From: Thermoplasmata archaeon
GTDB lineage: Archaea; Thermoplasmatota; Thermoplasmata; UBA10834
NCBI GenBank assembly: GCA_013331315.1
Contig: DUGQ01000106.1
Location: forward strand, 1 to 5,782
Direction: 5' to 3'
Length of the DNA stretch: 5,782 nucleotides
Shown: in pieces, positions 5,134-5,782 of the stretch
Layout of the letters: each line of letters opens with the position of its first letter
Position numbering within the stretch: position 1 is the first letter of the stretch
The notes under the pieces: generated by a model
What the model was told of the DNA's origin: nothing
Seen by the model: only the letters and a program-made list of their open reading frames with translations
Databases searched by the model: none
Translations under genes and position numbers: made by a program

Positions 5134-5782
5134 TCACCACGGATATCTCCCGCTCCGTTTCAGGGCGAACCTCAGGTTCTCCTTCATCGCGGCCGCGGCC
5201 GCTCCCGCTGCGACATCGAACACCTCCTCCCGGCGCGCCCCTTCAGCCTCCCCCTCACGGTAGGCGTAAGTGATCGCTCTTGAGGAGCTGACGACCGCCC
5301 CGTACCCGTCATCGTTGAAGCAGGCTGCCGCGTCATCCGCGCCGCCTCCCTGAGCTCCGTATCCAGGAGCTAGGAAGTATGTCGACGGCATGAGCCTTCG
5401 CAGCCTCATCGCTTCCTCCGGGTAGGTTGCGCCCACCACCGCCCCTACGCTGCTGTATCCTCGGTCACCCCGACAGTCCGCTCCCCACTCGTCCACGAGC
5501 CCCGCGGTCACGGCGAAGCTCGGGATGACGATGGCTTCCCCCGACACCCCCGACAACCGTTTCAGCCCAAGGTCGCCGATGGCCACTCTCTGTCGCTCGG
5601 TAATCGAGGACGTGTCCCGGATCGTCGGCATGTCCTGAAGCTGTCCGGACGACGGATTGGAAGTCTTCACGAGTACGAAGACCCCCTTCCCGTACCTAGC
5701 GCAGTCCTCCACGAATGGCTTGATGCCATCGAAGCCCATATACGGGTTCACGGTGACCGCGTCCACGTCGAAGGACTCCTTC
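5134..5782 (-). CDS. pyrF: Orotidine 5'-phosphate decarboxylase, long (subfamily 2) type, 5' end cut off
   Basis: This enzyme converts orotidine 5'-monophosphate to UMP with loss of CO2, the last step of de novo UMP synthesis, in the cytoplasm. The visible 215 residues are the C-terminal part; the reading frame runs open to the right edge, so the GTG at 5766 is an internal Val codon, not a start. Seen in order: DAVTVNPYMGFDGIKPF, the strand with VLVKTSNPSSGQLQD, VGAVVGATYPEE, the phosphate-binding region LAPGYGAQGGGADD, and SSRAITYAY. This set is characteristic of the longer PyrF subfamily rather than the roughly 220-residue type common in archaea. The catalytic Lys/Asp motif lies outside the window. 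It ends in TGA followed by a hairpin, and a long spacer separates it from the paralogue array, so it is probably a separate transcript. Confidence 0.93.
   Translation of the reverse strand, partial: KESFDVDAVTVNPYMGFDGIKPFVEDCARYGKGVFVLVKTSNPSSGQLQDMPTIRDTSSITERQRVAIGDLGLKRLSGVSGEAIVIPSFAVTAGLVDEWGADCRGDRGYSSVGAVVGATYPEEAMRLRRLMPSTYFLAPGYGAQGGGADDAAACFNDDGYGAVVSSSRAITYAYREGEAEGARREEVFDVAAGAAAAAMKENLRFALKRSGRYPW

Noticed and set aside
4927..5283. Plus-strand open frame of 118 codons from the spacer into pyrF
   Set aside because: Half of it is antisense to pyrF, the rest is low-complexity Arg/Pro-rich sequence, and no promoter or ribosome-binding site precedes it.
1..5782. Mobile elements or CRISPR arrays
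   Set aside because: No transposase-like frame, terminal inverted repeats or regularly spaced direct repeats were seen; the only repetition is the three paralogues and their upstream elements.

Overview
The window looks like chromosomal DNA from a high-GC archaeon, possibly a member of the Thermoplasmatota. This assignment is an inference. It rests on three things: genes at the head of apparent transcripts have no Shine-Dalgarno sequence but carry an A/T-rich TATA-like or BRE-like patch about 27-34 bases before the start, as in leaderless archaeal genes; the internal gene of the one tight operon does have a GGTGG site; and the ABC ATPase resembles archaeal drug/Na+-type exporter subunits in general style. 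No rRNA, tRNA or other taxonomic marker is present.

All six genes lie on the minus strand, so transcription runs from high to low coordinates. From right to left they are: the C-terminal two thirds or so of orotidine 5'-phosphate decarboxylase (pyrF, cut by the right edge); a 346-base gap with no gene, starting with a hairpin just after pyrF; three tandem paralogues of about 350 residues each (called A, B and C here); then a two-gene ABC exporter operon, with a complete ATPase overlapping by 4 bases (ATGA) a NatB-type permease cut by the left edge.

The centre of interest is the A-B-C array. The proteins belong by their motifs to the alpha-alpha toroid superfamily of terpene cyclases and protein prenyltransferase beta subunits (repeated QW-like DGxW motifs). 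They lack the DxDD acid motif of squalene-hopene-type class II cyclases and the DDxxD motif of class I enzymes. They share instead two striking blocks, DPxEHxx(I/V)PSC(I/V)W and RNxHPSxxQSEKNW, which may mark a metal or active site of an uncharacterised subfamily. A and C align without a gap over 350 residues at about 63% identity (hand count); B is more divergent.

Each paralogue is preceded by a near-identical 14-base element, CCG(A/C)AA(A/C)(C/G)ATGATT, 32-37 bases before the start codon, in otherwise unlike spacers. This suggests that each gene has its own similar promoter or operator rather than being only part of one operon. The element and the protein alignment together revise the likely starts: ATG 4787 for A, TTG 3674 for B and ATG 2564 for C. 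Nothing in the sequence ties the array functionally to pyrF or to the exporter beyond their being neighbours.
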